From contig NW_012236529.1 of NCBI RefSeq assembly GCF_000787575.1, positions 1,116,001 through 1,180,000 on the forward strand: 64,000 nt of DNA. Reading direction: 5' to 3'. Below the pieces are notes generated by a model. That model ran no database searches. It was not told the origin of the DNA and saw only the letters and a program-made list of their open reading frames with translations. Position numbers and translations under genes: made by a program. This stretch comes from Acytostelium subglobosum LB1 (Eukaryota; Evosea; Eumycetozoa; Acytosteliales; Acytosteliaceae). Shown in pieces: positions 10,606 to 20,771 of this stretch (its first letter is position 1; the number at the start of each line of letters is the position of its first letter).

Positions 10606-10937
10606 AAAGAATGATCGTTCCAAAATATAAACTGGTCAAGTTTATTTAAATAAATATTTGGATATATTGTCAATTAAATAATATAATCAAAACTAGGTGA
10701 TTTATAACTCAATGATAAGTAACTGAGATAATTCAATCAATAATTTAATCAATTTCTCATATCATTCAATCAAGGACCACCAGACTGGAAATATACTGGC
10801 GAAACCCAATAAATTGGTATTTGTTCTCTCTATTCAAAAATTCAAACTCAAAGTTGGTTAATCGATCCATCATTAGTTTGCTATTGACTCAATTGACTCC
10901 TCTAAAATATTCATATTTTAATTCAAATATTAATTTA
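10606..10937. other. Intergenic, AT-rich
   Basis: Very AT-rich spacer. The frame of the next gene stays open upstream to about 10821 but without a good ATG, so it is treated as non-coding here. Confidence 0.4.
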
Positions 10938-10963
10938 ATGTTATTCTATTTATCAAAAAATAA

Positions 10964-10994
<31 letters not shown>

Positions 10995-11396
10995 AATAAT
11001 ATGGAAAGAATTATTGATCCTAGCATGGTGATGGTTGGATATAATACTAGTATAATATTCAATGATATTGTATTTGATGGTGATCAATACCCCATAGCTT
11101 ACATTAATGGTGTACATATATTCGTTAGAGATTATCCTTCATTCGGTTTTGAGCACTACGAAAAGAAAATAAGGTATATAAATTATGGAGATTGGGTCAA
11201 GATATTAGGATATATTAAATCCGATATTGTCAAAGTCAAGAGGGAATATTGGACAATCAGATCAGTCCTATTCTGTCCTGAGGGTGACAAGAAACCTTAT
11301 ACTCTACAAGTGAGTTTTGGTATCAATGGGAGATTAGTGGATAACAAAGTGTATAATCTTAATAGGCCAAGAGATGAAATACACATCCATGTTTAG
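10938..11396 (+). CDS. Array-domain protein, short copy C
   Basis: Third member of the array-domain family. I chose the ATG at 10938 because it gives an Asn-rich leader like its paralogues; the ATG at 11001, after the Asn run, is an equally good alternative. The protein (152 residues) has YPIAYINGVHIFVRDYPSF, YGDWVKILGYI, REYWTIRSVLFCPEGDKK and FGINGRLVDNKVY. It then stops about 55 residues before the end of the domain as defined by the two longer copies, so the GTEIID, GFYxV and KYGEHFI blocks are missing. It also lacks the coiled coil. It may be a decaying copy or a shortened functional form; no internal stop is seen up to its end. Confidence 0.65.
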
Positions 11397-11520
11397 ATTA
11401 TATTAAATAAAGAATGATCTTAGTTCCCTGGAATCGTTCCACCCCTCTTCTCTTCACCACTCCACTCTCCTGAGACTTAAGTCCCGCAACTTCTTTGAAG
11501 AATATCATTCTGTTTTCGTC

Positions 11521-12995
11521 ATGTCCGACTCATCAACTACTATTACTACAACAACAACTACAACAACGAATGATGCAGCTGCTAATGGAGGTGACATTGG
11601 TGATGGCGGTGTATCAATGACAGAGTCTACTGATAAACAGTGCAAGGTTCGAATCGAGAACATCCCTTTGACCATCGATGACGCTACTCAGCTACAACAA
11701 CTGTTGTCAACGTATCATCCAATAGATGTACGACGACTCAATGGTCCAATGGTATGTTGTTACTCATATCACTCAATTAATCATTCGATCATTCACATAC
11801 TCATTCAATCAATCAATCAATCAAACAGACTGGCAATGTAATGGTTACACTCAATGATGAACATAATGCAACTCAATTGGTCAATGAACTCAACAATCAA
11901 TCAAAGTTTGGCAATGTACTCAAGGTTAAACTCATTGATCAATCAACAACAACATCTCTATCACCATTAACAGATGGTTCTTCCAAACGACGACGATCTG
12001 CGACCAAACAGAAGCAGAAGCTACCACCCATTGACGAGCAGATCATCGCCAACATATGCAAGACATTGCAATCTACTCCCAAGTTCTATGTCAATGTGTT
12101 ACATCTCATGAACAGAATGAACTTGCCTCCTCCCTATACCGTAGACAACAAGTCTACGTTGGTCCCTGCCCCAACTCCTGCTGCCACTGGTTCTACTCAG
12201 AAGCAACATCATCCTCAAGATAAACAACAACCAAACAAGAGGACAGTACATCAGATGCAAGAACATGATGAAGAAGATGAGCAAGATCAAGACGATGATG
12301 TATCAAAGAAACCAAAGACTTCGTCAACAGATGACACTGATGGACTACTTCACATTGATGTGCCACCACCCGCAATCACACCGACCAATCAAGGACCCTC
12401 ATCGTCGACCAAGTTACCAATCCAGATCAAGCTGAACACATCAGTTCAGACTCCCACCGCACAATCATTGCCATCTGGTGGCCAAGACAAGTACTATTCA
12501 CGAGATGATGTCATAAGTCTCACAAACCTGATGACACACAAGGCCACTGAAGAGGGTATGTTAACGTCGGCAACAGTCCTGATTGATCAATCACTAATAC
12601 CATATAGAGTTGGAGACGATCAATAAGAAGAAGAAGTTGGAACTTGGTACAATATCAAAGAAGTTGTACATCAAGAACTTGGCCAAACAGGTGGACAAGG
12701 TGGACTTGGAGTTCATCTTTGGTCGATACTTTGAGACACGTCAACAAATGAATGAACAGATGACAATAGTACATTACAAAGAGGGCCGTATGAAGAATCA
12801 AGCCTTTATCACCTTTCCCAATTCCCAATTGGCATCCGATGCACTGACCGATGTCCAAGGATTTCGTCTCAAAGATAGACCAATGTTAATTGTAAGTTAC
12901 ATAAATGTTTGTTCATTCATTAATGTCATCATGACTTCTAACAACATTCACAACAACATATTACAACAATGAAGAGCTATGGAAAGACTATGTAA
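11521..12995 (+). CDS. rnpc3: U11/U12 snRNP 65K protein (RNPC3)
   Basis: Minor-spliceosome component that links U11 and U12 snRNPs. Exons 11521-11751, 11829-12555, 12608-12891 and 12975-12995 give 420 residues. An N-terminal RRM (about 40-125) has KVRIENIPLTIDD as RNP2 and NVMVTLND on the RNP1 side, split by intron 1. The middle has a signature found in human RNPC3: PPIDEQIIANICKTL then STPKFYVNVLHLMNRMNLPP. A low-complexity Asp/Glu/Gln linker follows. The C-terminal RRM (about 325-420) has KLYIKNLAKQVDKVDLEFIF then GRY, and EGRMKNQAFITFPN as RNP1. Intron 2 is only 52 nt and rejoins the two RRM halves in frame; reading through it gives an early stop. The four exons sum to a multiple of three. 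The final 7-codon exon is the least certain. Confidence 0.88.
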
Positions 12996-13364
12996 TAGAA
13001 TGGATGGACATTAAGATGTTCCATCTCTCTTGGAGAGAGAACAATGGCGCGGGAAAACCCTACATTCGAAACTTGTCGAAGTGTGTGTGAGATCGATGAG
13101 ACAGTCGTCAAGGTTGTTGCCGACACATCTTCAGTCACTCACACACTCACCTATCAAGCTAGATATAGTTATATATTCAACTTGTTGTGAATGTAGAGTT
13201 ATATCATTCAATCAATCAATCAATCAATCAATCCAAGCACATATATATACACACTTCGATCGAACAACTACAAGCCGAGAAAGCAAGTAGTTGTGTTTTA
13301 AAAATATATAAAGACATTATATATAGTATAGTATAGTATAGTTTAGTGGAGTATATATATTATA
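12996..13364. other. Intergenic
   Basis: Holds a (CAAT)n run near 13208-13232 and a TATA/TATAG repeat at 13300-13350 just before the next gene. No gene supported. Confidence 0.5.
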
Positions 13365-13974
13365 ATGAGTCGGACACCAAATAATGTAGCAGGTCCATCT
13401 GGGAATGAGACATCCGGTACTGCTTTGAACTCATCTACTGGCGGCGGAGGTGGTGGTACTGCAACATTATCATCTTCATCGTCAACAGTTACTACAACGA
13501 CAACACTATCACCATCAACTGTATCACTGCGGCTTACCCTCAAATCAAAGAAGAAGAAGAGAGTACAATGGACAGATGGAACAGTTGACAATGAGAACCT
13601 GGCAAAGAAGAAGTCAAAGAGTATGTTACCCAACACATTCATTCATTCTTGTTCATTCGTTCATTCATTGACATATCCCCGATCATTCAATCAATCAATC
13701 AATCAATGAACAGAGTGTTGTATATTCCACAAGAAGAAAGCATTCGATGAGAGTAGTGATGAGAGTGGCAGTGACAATGAACATGACGATGAAGACCATG
13801 GTATGTCAATCAAATCTCTAATCTAATTAGACCATCTGTCGGTAGTCAAGTCAGTTACTGGCGTTACTAACATTACTACCATTATCATTAACTATTGCTA
13901 CAACATTTATAGACGACTGTGCTTGTGAACATCATGATACACAACAAGGTGCAGCTGCACCTCTACTTAATTGA
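13365..13974 (+). CDS. ppp1r11: Protein phosphatase 1 inhibitor-3 (PPP1R11/Ypi1)
   Basis: Small inhibitor and regulator of type 1 protein phosphatase. Exons 13365-13620, 13714-13800 and 13913-13974 give 134 residues. A Gly/Ser/Thr-rich leader (1-55) precedes the family core: a basic run (KSKKKKRVQW, the PP1-docking RVxF-like motif), then TDGTVDNENLAKKKSK. Exon 2 begins with KCCIFHKKKAFDESSDES, matching the human CCCIYEKPRAFGESS block. The acidic stretch and the final CACEHH resemble the metal-binding-like Cys/His tail of the family. Length is close to the human protein. AATAAAG follows at about 14171. Confidence 0.92.
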
Positions 13975-14904
13975 GCCATGAAGCCATTCAATGAAAAGAA
14001 CGTTAACCAGGCTTCGTCAAGTGTGTGACTTTTAAAAGAATGTGGACCTTCGCTCCTCCTCTCAATTTGTTGACCACACACATCTTGCTTGCTTCCATCC
14101 TTCCTCCACTCACTCAATCACTCAATCAAACAATCAATCATTCGGGTCATTGTGTCGACTCTTAATTGTAAATAAAGAAGAAGTAACAAGTAATAATATA
14201 TTATTATTTTTAATGTAAGTCTCAAATGCACATAAATCAATCAACCAATCAATCACACACATACACAACGATCGATCAAAGTTGTCAATTTCGAAATTGA
14301 CCAGGGGTGTTGATTAAACTAAGATAGATAGAGATCAATGACAAACAATCAGTGACATGGCAGTTCCATTCCATTCTTCCATCTACTCTTCCGATATTGC
14401 GATCACCCATCACACACACATACAATCTCTTTTGAATAATTAGTTAAGTAGACATGTTGGACATGCGGGTACAAATATAAATTGATTGATAGGTGTCTGT
14501 CGTGTGTCGTGTCTCTATCCCTCCCTGGTTATCGATGATGGGTGAGTGTGTGAGAGTGGGGAGAATCACACTCAATGATTATCACACACAGCACTTTCAT
14601 GTCACTCGTCTCCCATTCATCACCCCCCAACTTGTCACCTTCCACATGTGTTTTTTTGAATTAGACAACATCAAAACGCTGCAGCAGTCAACAACACCTG
14701 GTTTATTAACACACACTCTACCCAATTTGTCATTTACTTCAATCATTAGATACATAGATACAGATAATAATTATATTTATATATATAAAAAAACAAACAA
14801 TCAAACATATTAGATATTCAATCAAACAACAACAGTGTTACAGTAATAACAGAGTACATACATAGGAATCGATTGTTCTAAACAGATAACATACAAGCAT
14901 AACG
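13975..14904. other. Intergenic, 930 nt
   Basis: No gene supported. It contains a perfect 18-bp palindrome at 14284-14301 (gtcaatttcgaaattgac). The promoter side of the Rab11 gene has TATATTTATATATATAAAA near 14766-14790. Confidence 0.5.
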
Positions 14905-15806
<902 letters not shown>

Positions 15807-15971
15807 CATATTCACTATTATAAATACCAAATACAAATAAACTATTTCCCCTTCTACATCAACTCTCTCTTTCAATCCATCTATCTCTCATGTTGTTGTT
15901 TGAATTGATTAGGAGGTACCAATGAAGGATTGATTATCTGTTTATTGAATGATTGATTATGTTCAATCTTA

Positions 15972-16505
15972 TTAATCAATGACATGGGAGCCAGACAGTG
16001 GGTTGGATCTGTCCTTGACAGTGACATCATTGAAGTTGGCTCTGTTGATGGCAGTCAACTCGGCATGGAATGGCTATTCAATTGATCGGTGAAAGTATGA
16101 TTAGTATATGTTGTTGAAGTTGGATCGAATGAATGAATTGAGTTGACATACCTGGAACAAAACCTTGGCATCACCGACGTGACTCTTCTTCTTGCCCTTC
16201 TCGATGATTCCAACCTTGGGACCAGTCCAGGCAATGAATATATCCTTTGTGTTGGCCTTGTTGCCAATGACACCCTCCTTGAAGCCTGCATCGCCCTCGG
16301 TGTACTCCTCTCTGACAAAGACGTAGGCACACTCATCATCACGCAAGTGCTGGATGAGGGCAGAGGCACCGCCATTACCAGCCTGTCTAAACTCGAGGGT
16401 GGCTGGACCGCTGTAACCAACGATGATCCAGTCCGAAGCGTTCTCTGGACGTCTGTAGTGGGCCAAAGCCTCGTTCAACTTTTGTGGGTTTGATACAGAT
16501 ACCAT
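15972..16505 (-). CDS. coaA: Coactosin (ADF-H actin-binding protein)
   Basis: Binds actin filaments and opposes capping; cytosolic. Exons on the minus strand are 16152-16505 and 15972-16073, giving 151 residues, about the length of D. discoideum coactosin. One ADF-homology domain fills the protein: NGGASALIQHLRDDECAYVF matches the DDECAY core, and the F-actin side has FIAWTGPKVGIIEKGKKKSH. Exon 2 resumes in frame with HAELTAINRANFNDV and ends SGSHVID. The ATG at 16505 was chosen because it directly precedes the domain; upstream frame is 5'UTR-like. It is divergent from sdhB. Confidence 0.88.
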
Positions 16506-17097
16506 TTTATTTGTTGTTTGTTGTTTGTATGTATGTATATGTTGTATAATGTTTTGATTGATTGATTGACAGGTTGAATGAAATGAATGATTGATGGTGT
16601 GTGCGTGGATTGAGCTCAATCCTTGGGGGAACAAACAAACACGACCCTCTGTTCATCTAAAGTTTGTTGTGTTGTTGTTGAACAAACACATAATTTTGAT
16701 TTAATTTGTTCAAATGGGTATAAAATTCAAATAAATTGGTTAGTTAACATCGAACCCATCATCATCTTTTATGTGTGTATATACTAATTCTGTGTTTGAT
16801 TGATTCAATGTATCTTAAGATTTATAATAGTCATTGATATGTGGAGTTGGTACCTATATAAAAGAACAGATGATAATACTTTTGAGATGCATCAGTTTCA
16901 AGACTATTGTTTAGTTTGTTGGACAAACATGATTGAAGTTCAAAATTTGAGTTTATTTGTTTTTTTACACATAGTTTGAGTGTGTGTTGGTGATTCGCAA
17001 GTGATTCAAAGGGAATGATGCTGATGATGCTCAAACTAACAAGCGATCAGGGTTAACTGTACATACTACTTAGATATAAACTATATAGACACAGACA
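16506..17097. promoter_or_regulatory. Divergent promoter of coaA and sdhB
   Basis: 592-nt spacer between divergent genes, AT-rich, with T-runs near 16958 and TAGATATAAACTATATAG at about 17071 in front of sdhB. No gene seen. Confidence 0.45.
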
Positions 17098-18315
17098 ATG
17101 CTCGCAAACTTTGCCAGACGATCATTCAGCTCTGTGCTGTCTCGTAATAGCACTGCTTCATTCTCTGCTTTGAACTGTAATCTATCGATCAATATTAATC
17201 ATTCATTCAATCAATCATTCAATGTCCGATGAATGAACATACATGATGACATGACATAAACATGCTTGGTAATGATGTTCATTACTTACTTACACATTAT
17301 ACACCTCCTCCGACAACAACTTATAGTCTCCACTCAAGCTGCTGCAGTCGATACTAAGAATGGTAATATAACAAACATTACACTAGCGATCAGATAGATG
17401 ATGGACTTTATCACTGATACAAGATACACAAACATACATATATTAGTGATCTCATTCAAGATCTATCGTTACAGCGAGGAGTCTGAGAAGAAGCCATACA
17501 TCCAGACATACAGCTTGAACCTCAAGGAGTGTGGACCTATGATTCTCGATGCTCTCATCCACATCAAGAACACTCAGGACCCAACCTTGACCTTCCGTCG
17601 TTCATGTCGTGAGGGTATCTGTGGAAGGTAAGGGTCATCATAATCATCATCATCGGACAACAGACAGAACAACATCTCAACTCACACAATCAATGTATGA
17701 TATAGTTGCGCCATGAACATCTCTGGATCAAACACATTGGCTTGCATCAAGAAGACAACAGACGCTATCGATGGTGGTTCAATTGCCATCTACCCACTTC
17801 CACATATGCACGTCGTCAGAGACCTCGTCCCAGACCTCACTCACTTCTATCAACAACACAAGTCCGTCAAGCCATGGTTGGAGCCAGCTGCTAACGCTCA
17901 GCGTCACAACGGCAAGGAGGTATGTTTGAGTTGACTAGGGAACACCATTTGACCAATCAAAGACTTACCATCCCGCCACCAACTCAAATAGATACTCCAA
18001 TCAAAGGAGAACAGACACAAGCTCGATGGTTTGTATGAGTGTATTTTGTGTGCATGCTGCTCGACCTCGTGTCCATCTTACTGGTGGAGTGAGGGTGGAG
18101 ACGGAGGCTACCTCGGCCCAGCCGTCCTTTTGCAGGCCTTCCGTTGGATCTCTGATTCTCGTGACTCGATCCAGCGCGAGAGACTGGCCAACATCTCGTC
18201 TGACAACCTCAAGCTTTACAAATGTCACACTATTCTCAACTGCACTAGAGTCTGTCCAAAGGGACTCAACCCAGCTCTTGCCATTGCCAAGATGAAGCTC
18301 ATGTTGGCTCACTAA
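17098..18315 (+). CDS. sdhB: Succinate dehydrogenase iron-sulfur subunit
   Basis: Complex II subunit that passes electrons from the flavoprotein to ubiquinone at the mitochondrial inner membrane. Exons 17098-17176, 17327-17362, 17447-17627, 17706-17919 and 17992-18315 give 277 residues. The first two small exons encode an Arg/Ser-rich mitochondrial presequence ([17 protein letters not shown]). The [2Fe-2S] domain has [17 protein letters not shown] and TLAC. The [3Fe-4S]/[4Fe-4S] domain has [16 protein letters not shown] and [17 protein letters not shown]. All cluster cysteines are present. The exon 3/4 junction falls inside the GSCAM motif and rejoins it exactly. Confidence 0.95.
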
Positions 18316-18794
18316 CTGGTCGGTCGCGATGATGTACCAACCAGGCATGGCACATGGTTATGTTATTGGCCTTGGCACAGCATACACAGTATTACAACAA
18401 CAACAGCACAGCATTACAAACATGTTTATGGGACAATGGATGAGTGGACGGGACGTGTGGATGGTTGGAACGATCAGGAACACACACATATCAATAAACT
18501 TAAACTATATATACAAACGACGACCAACAGGCTAATGTTATTGTGTACAAAACCAGGGAAGCGAACAAGATGGACTTGTTCAGTCTATCCCTCTCACTCC
18601 TATCTTTATATATTATTATTAAACATGGTTGGTTTGGTTCGTTGAGTTGACAACAACTAGCCCAAACACTGGCATCGTCGTTGTTGTTGTTGACTGCGGT
18701 TGTCTTGTCAAAGTCGTCAATCGGAATTACCGCATCCACCATCATCATTGTCCCAACGAACGCCAATCAAACACTCGTTATAAACTCATCCATC
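18316..18794. other. Convergent 3' spacer
   Basis: Spacer between the 3' ends of sdhB and the minus-strand gene at 18795. AATAAAC at about 18494 is a candidate sdhB polyadenylation signal. No gene seen. Confidence 0.5.
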
Positions 18795-19812
18795 CTATCT
18801 AGTGAATGAGTTCTGAGTATCGTAGTATATCGAACTTGAACCAAAGTTCGAATCTGTCATTGGCGACGAGGACGACTCTGATAGGATACTGGAATCAATG
18901 TTGTTGTGCTGCTGTTGTTGCTGCTGTTGCTGTTGTTGTCTTTGCTGAGGAGAATATACATTGTTATGCTGCTGCTGTTGTTGCATATGTTGAGCATTAA
19001 AGTGCTGCTCTTTTGGTGGCCTATTGTCCAGACCCAACACGATAGAGTCTACGATGGAGTCCGTGATGCCTAGTTCGGTGGAGGGTGGTTGGGCCATGTA
19101 AACAGACTCGGTAAAGTTCATGTAGCGAGGATAGAACTTGTCCTGTGCATTAGCACTGTGCTGTAATGACTGCTTGCCACTTCCAGTGCTTCCTGTGCTA
19201 AGAGTGCTGCTGCTATTGTTGTTGTTGTTGTTTGTATTTTGTTTGGTCTGGGTCTGCCATGGTTGTGGCGTTTGTTGTTGTTGATGGTTGTGGATCGAGT
19301 GATTTAGAGTCTCTGTGACATTGTTGAGATTTGGATGACGATGCTCGGCTTCGAATGTAACTTGATCATCTTGTACATCACTGTTGTTGTTGTTGCTGTC
19401 ATCAAAGGTCTCTGAGAAGGGTTGGTACGAGTTGGCATCGTAGTTCTCAATATTACTGTATTTGTTGCTGATCGTGTATGTATTATCAATCGATTGTCTA
19501 TGAGGTATTTGTTGATCTTCGTAGTAACTGTCCCTGATATCATGGCTCGTGTAACTATCTCTGTTGCTCATGGTTCCACTACTATATTGATCCATGAGTA
19601 TAGGAGGTGGTGGATCATAAGTGTTTATCAGATTAGGGTTGAGCACTAGATGTCGATGTTGATGTTAGTACTACTTGTCAATCAGTTCAGTTCAGTCTCG
19701 AGTTGGACTTACCATTTGGACTGTGATACTCTTCATAGTCTTCATCATAGATGAAGGGATCATAGGGAGTATGTTGTTTCTTATCACAACAGCTACTAAA
19801 TAGGTTACCCAT
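18795..19812 (-). CDS. Predicted N-acylated, Gln/Asn-rich protein
   Basis: Exons on the minus strand are 19713-19812 and 18795-19645, giving 316 residues. The N-terminus MGNLFSSCCDKK fits an N-myristoylation site (Gly2, Ser6) with two adjacent Cys for palmitoylation, so the protein is probably anchored to the cytosolic face of a membrane. An acidic Tyr-rich part follows (DPFIYDEDYEEYH). The rest is largely disordered, with Asn, His and Gln runs. One island at about residues 210-250 looks constrained (FYPRYMNFTESVYMAQPPS, GITDSIVDSIVLGLDNRP). It ends with Ser-rich repeats. No family recognised. The intron begins GTAAGT and ends CTAG. Confidence 0.7.
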
Positions 19813-20771
19813 TGTTTGAGTACGACTGCTTAGATTGTATAGTTATTATAAAATATTATTATTATTATTATTAAACAATATATGTATATAAATATAAATA
19901 TAAATATAATATGTTGTGTGAATGAAGGTAAAAGAAAGATGAGGATGAGGATAGAGGTGTTGATTCAATTATCTGTCTGTCTGTCTATCAATCGGATTAA
20001 CAACGAAAACACCTAGATGTACAAGTAATGTTATGTTGCGATATATGTTATGTATATATTATGTGTATGTATGTATTTGTATCTATCTGATTATATGAGA
20101 ACGAGTATGTGAATGAATGAAAGAATGAATGAACGTGAGTGGTGATAGTGTGTATGTGTGTGTGTGGGTACAGTTAAATGGGAAGTAAGGGTTGTTGTGA
20201 GATTGGGTATTCTAGTGGGTCCTTACACACACAAACCAGGTAGTTGTTTGTCTTCCTGTTACTACCTTTCACTTTAATTAATTTCTCAATAAATTCATCA
20301 AGAATCACAACAGCGCGGGAATGGTTTTGTTTTGGGTTGTTGCAAAGAATAATCATAATAAGCTGGCCTTACGTGTTTTTCTGAGTTGTCATTATTCATT
20401 CATGTTGTTGAAAAGTGATTGATTGATTGATTGATTGATTGAATGATTGGACCCAACAGTACTGCAACTTCCTCTTCAACGAGAACGGCACCGTCAACAC
20501 CGAGCGCGTCTATCACTACTGGCGCACCTACGCCATGGCCGAAGCCAGTACCAATGCAGTCGATCCTCAATGACTACGCCTCATAGGTATCAAGTCAACA
20601 TTATTCGTTACCCTCTCGATTGTTGATGTACACCTTATTTTGGTGATACCAGGTGAGTCATCAACCGGGGATAGAGGGTGGGAGATCGAGTGAGTGAGCC
20701 AGCACTTTGAGAAGTTCACTTGTTGTTGAACATGCACAACTTGTACATTCATATAAAGATATATACATGTG
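19813..20771. other. Intergenic with GH5 relic
   Basis: 959-nt spacer between divergent genes. It holds ATATAAATATAAATATAA near 19886, (GATT)n at about 20417-20450 and the glycosidase fragment described separately. No intact gene seen. Confidence 0.5.
20460..20586 (+). pseudogene. GH5 glycosidase exon fragment
   Basis: A short frame at 20460-20573 encodes YCNFLFNENGTVNTERVYHY then WRTYAMAEAS. This closely matches the last exon of the intact GH5 gene at 41916-43689 on the other strand (YCNFFFNSNGTVNTERVYHY, SRSYAMAVAG). After about residue 30 the match continues in another frame (QSILNDYAS against QSIFEDATS), so there is a frameshift, and it then stops. The segment begins right after an intron-like tail ending CCCAACAG. 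The preserved part is richer in GC at third positions than the intact copy. Best read as a relic of a second GH5 gene. Confidence 0.75.

Noticed and set aside
13030-13290. Plus-strand open frame between rnpc3 and ppp1r11
   Set aside because: It lacks an ATG at its start, ends in (CAAT)n repeat and shows no domain.
14493-14813. Plus-strand 106-codon frame upstream of rab11A
   Set aside because: Alternative start, no domain, ends in the TATA-rich promoter.
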